DNA from: Circinella minor
Taxonomy: Eukaryota > Mucoromycota > Mucoromycetes > Mucorales > Lichtheimiaceae
DNA: 64,000 bases
Assembly (NCBI GenBank): GCA_016758965.1
Contig: JAEPRB010000007.1
Location: forward strand, 310,001-374,000
Direction of reading: 5' to 3'
Within the stretch, counting starts at the first letter, position 1. Each line of letters begins with the position of its first letter. The position numbers and the translations under genes are program-made. The notes beneath the pieces were generated by a model. The model searched no databases and was not told the origin of the DNA. It saw only the letters and a list, made by a program, of their open reading frames with translations. Below are positions 61,902 through 64,000 of this stretch, in pieces.

Positions 61902-62605
61902 ATGACCGCGAATCAAGCATCCCCACAAAGTCTTTTTAAAAGACCTGTGGATTTAATTTTTTTTCTTTACTTTTTAACTCATATCCCCATTACTTTATCC
62001 ATTGATCTTCAAGCTTTGGCTCCTCCTGAGCAGGTACCGAAAGTTTTGAGAGAAACTCTTGCTTGGTATGTCGCAACCTATAAAGATCCTTTCATGGGTG
62101 CCACCGAACCTATTGCATGGTTCAAAGGTCTTACTTTATGTGAAATGGTTTTTCAACTTCCATTTTTCTTCGTTGCCTGCTATGGTCTTTATAAGAGTAA
62201 GTACTATCATGGATAAACTAACAACAAGAATAGAAGAGATATAAGCCATAGGATATTAATTGGTATAATAATTATTATTAGATTCTCTCTATGTTCGTGT
62301 TCCATTAATTGGTAAGTTCTTATATGAGTTTTATTTATGAAATTTTGAAGGTGGATATTTGCGTAAAGTTAACAGTCTTGTCGTCTTGTATAAATACAGT
62401 CTATGCTTCCCATGTTGCAACTACCATGGTTCCCATTGTTGCCGAATTGTTCTACAATACTGAATTTGGTCTTAATCAAAATGAAATCTGGACCCTGTTC
62501 GGATTCTATGTACCTTATCTTATTCTTCCTTTGATGATCTTGGTTGATTCTTACATTCGTGTTACCAATGCTATTTCCCCAGCTCACCATATCAAGACCG
62601 AATAA
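61902..62605 (+). CDS. TMEM97/sigma-2-receptor-like EXPERA membrane protein
   Basis: EXPERA-domain proteins are four-helix ER membrane proteins; the family holds emopamil-binding sterol isomerase, TM6SF and TMEM97, linked to sterol handling. Exons 61902-62196, 62282-62311 (30 bases) and 62400-62605 give 176 residues, the TMEM97 length. Helix 1 is DLIFFLYFLTHIPITLSIDL, then DPFMGATEPIAWFKGLTLCEMVFQLPFFFVACYGLYK, VYASHVATTMVPIVAELF and FGFYVPYLILPLMILVDSYIR. The acidic residues in SIDLQ and the CEMVFQLP block match the ligand-binding positions of the family. The C-terminus ends KTE with no clear ER-retention Lys pair. Sterol involvement here is inference. Confidence 0.87.
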
Positions 62606-64000
62606 AGGAGGAAAAAAAGGACGTTTTCATGAAAGCCGCCCACAACAAAACAACGATATATACTACGTAGATGTACATTATTAAATTTACTTTATTAAAT
62701 AAAAAAACCACTGTTGCAGCTATTACTACCATAATTAAATACAGAGTATAATCTTCCCGCCTGAACCTCTGTGGGATCTAAATTCAACAATACATGTTTC
62801 TCAAGCAATACTTTGACAGTTTAATTTTCCAAATCAGGCCGTAGATCATTTTGGAAACGAATACGGGATACCAGAATTAATAAATACTCAAATCAAACAT
62901 TTTGTGACGAATAGCTTCAAACGTCACGTACTACTTGCACTATCAAAAATGTTGACTTGTTTGACATCAGCATGTTCTTCAGGCCCCAAAACGATGAAAT
63001 AATTATTTTGCCCTTGAGGGTACAAGCCTGCTTGCTATGATATTCTTTACCGCCAATATAGTTCAAATTTTCAGTTTTCTTCTTTAGCTACTTTGTCGAG
63101 ATCAGCCTCCACATTAGTATGATCCATGATGCTATCCACATTATTGGTGCTACAAATCTATGAGTTGCGAAGAGAATAGCAGCGTTGGTATAGGAAGAGT
63201 TGACAATGTACTATCACAGGCCAAAGCACATACACGTAGAAATATATATATATAATACACACGTGAGGATGATCTTTTCATTTATTCTTACTCAAATAAA
63301 ATGGACAAAGAAAAAGACGACTAGTGATTCAAATTAATTGAATAAGCATTATTAGCAGAATCCTCACAAGAGTTTTAAGCACAATAGACTGTCAAAAGGG
63401 TAGTAGTGAAAAAAACTGGACCTTAAGGAGACATGTTGCATTAACTTGCAGGATTTCTTTTTTTCTTTTTAGAATAAAAATAAAAATAAAAGAGTACGTA
63501 GCTAATCTGGTTGATTACCATTATGAATAATGTTATACCGATACAAGACTTTGTTCCAGTATTAAAATAACTTTATCTCTCTCTACTGAGCTTTATTCAT
63601 TTTTTTTTGTTGTATAGACAACTAAATAATATTACAAGCAATTTGTAGATCAAAAATATACTTTATCTGAGACTTTTCTGCTTCTTTACTATTTTTCTAT
63701 TTATAGATGAGTGTTATAAGGTTACATGATGTAGGCAATGTGTATGCTAATAGCGTAAGATAATATTGAGAATGTTGGGGAAAAAATGAATACTTGTCCG
63801 TACAATGGCGTCTACTTTTTGGTTATTATTTATTTACAGAATTATTGAACTTGAAATTTTATGCTGTCGATGACGCAAAAAGACTTTAGTTATGCCGCGT
63901 AATAGTAGTGTCAAATGGGGTATTTTCCTCTTGTTTGTTAATGGGAAGAATTCGTCTTTGTGATGATGATCAAATAAGATTATTAAGACGCAAACAAATA
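62606..64000. other. Intergenic to window end, 1.4 kb, no intact gene
   Basis: AT-rich. It holds one frameshifted coding remnant at 62924-63148 (listed separately). Nothing else supported up to the window edge. Confidence 0.5.
62924..63148 (-). pseudogene. Frameshifted protein fragment, family unknown
   Basis: Three consecutive minus-strand pieces in three frames read as one protein-like text: TNNVDSIMDHTNVEADLDKVAKEEN, then NYIGGKEYHSKQA, then YPQGQNNYFIVLGPEEHADVK and QVNIFDSASST followed by a stop. Such hydrophobic-polar patterning across frame breaks is what a decayed gene or element copy shows. I cannot name the family. Confidence 0.4.

Overview
The window is nuclear DNA of a filamentous fungus, most likely a mucoralean member of Mucoromycota. 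The evidence is an AT-rich genome, compact genes broken by many short GT-AG introns (mostly 60-150 bases), and a typical fungal gene set: ERG6, a Bem2-type RhoGAP, an MNN9/ANP1/VAN1 mannosyltransferase, a PAS kinase and two PRPP synthetases. Gene models below were built by hand; almost all were checked for phase, so exon lengths add up to an open frame. No rRNA, tRNA or CRISPR array was recognised.

Layout. 0.07-4.3 kb: polyamine oxidase (+) and ERG6 sterol methyltransferase (-), convergent. 4.3-8.8 kb: AT-rich gene-poor stretch. 8.8-16.8 kb: DENND6-like Rab regulator, an unknown 355-residue protein and a membrane/coiled-coil protein, all on +. 17.4-20.9 kb: a mobile-element island with a 660-base non-autonomous hAT-like element (terminal inverted repeats, 8-bp target duplication), a decayed Fanzor gene on - (eukaryotic TnpB relative, RNA-guided nuclease family) and, head to head with it, a decayed Mutator-like transposase with a SWIM zinc finger on +. 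21.3-24.4 kb: NDUFV2 (+) and an MNN9-family mannosyltransferase (-). 26.1-38.1 kb: SWIRM protein, Bem2-like RhoGAP and PRPP synthetase with an NHR insert, all on -. 38.1-42.0 kb: gene-poor. 42.0-52.6 kb: BET1 SNARE (-) divergent from a second PRPP synthetase (+), then WRAP53/TCAB1-like WD40, GH16 glucanase and two unknown genes, all on -. 52.6-56.4 kb: gene-poor. 56.4-62.6 kb: PAS-domain kinase (+), histidine phosphatase (-) and TMEM97/EXPERA protein (+). 62.6-64 kb: no intact gene, one frameshifted coding remnant.

Most host genes are housekeeping functions: nucleotide supply (two PRS), sterol synthesis, ER-Golgi traffic, wall polysaccharide processing, Rho signalling and respiratory complex I. 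The standout region is the Fanzor/Mutator/hAT island. The Fanzor copy keeps the C-terminal RuvC and zinc-ribbon half with its VDEYNTNE and DRDVNAA motifs. It lacks the RuvC-I part, has no usable splice acceptor before the last exon, and its 3' end overlaps three tandem hairpins that could be a relic of the guide (omega) RNA. A second oddity is the GH16 gene, which has five internal exons of only 14-29 bases, one carrying catalytic-site codons.
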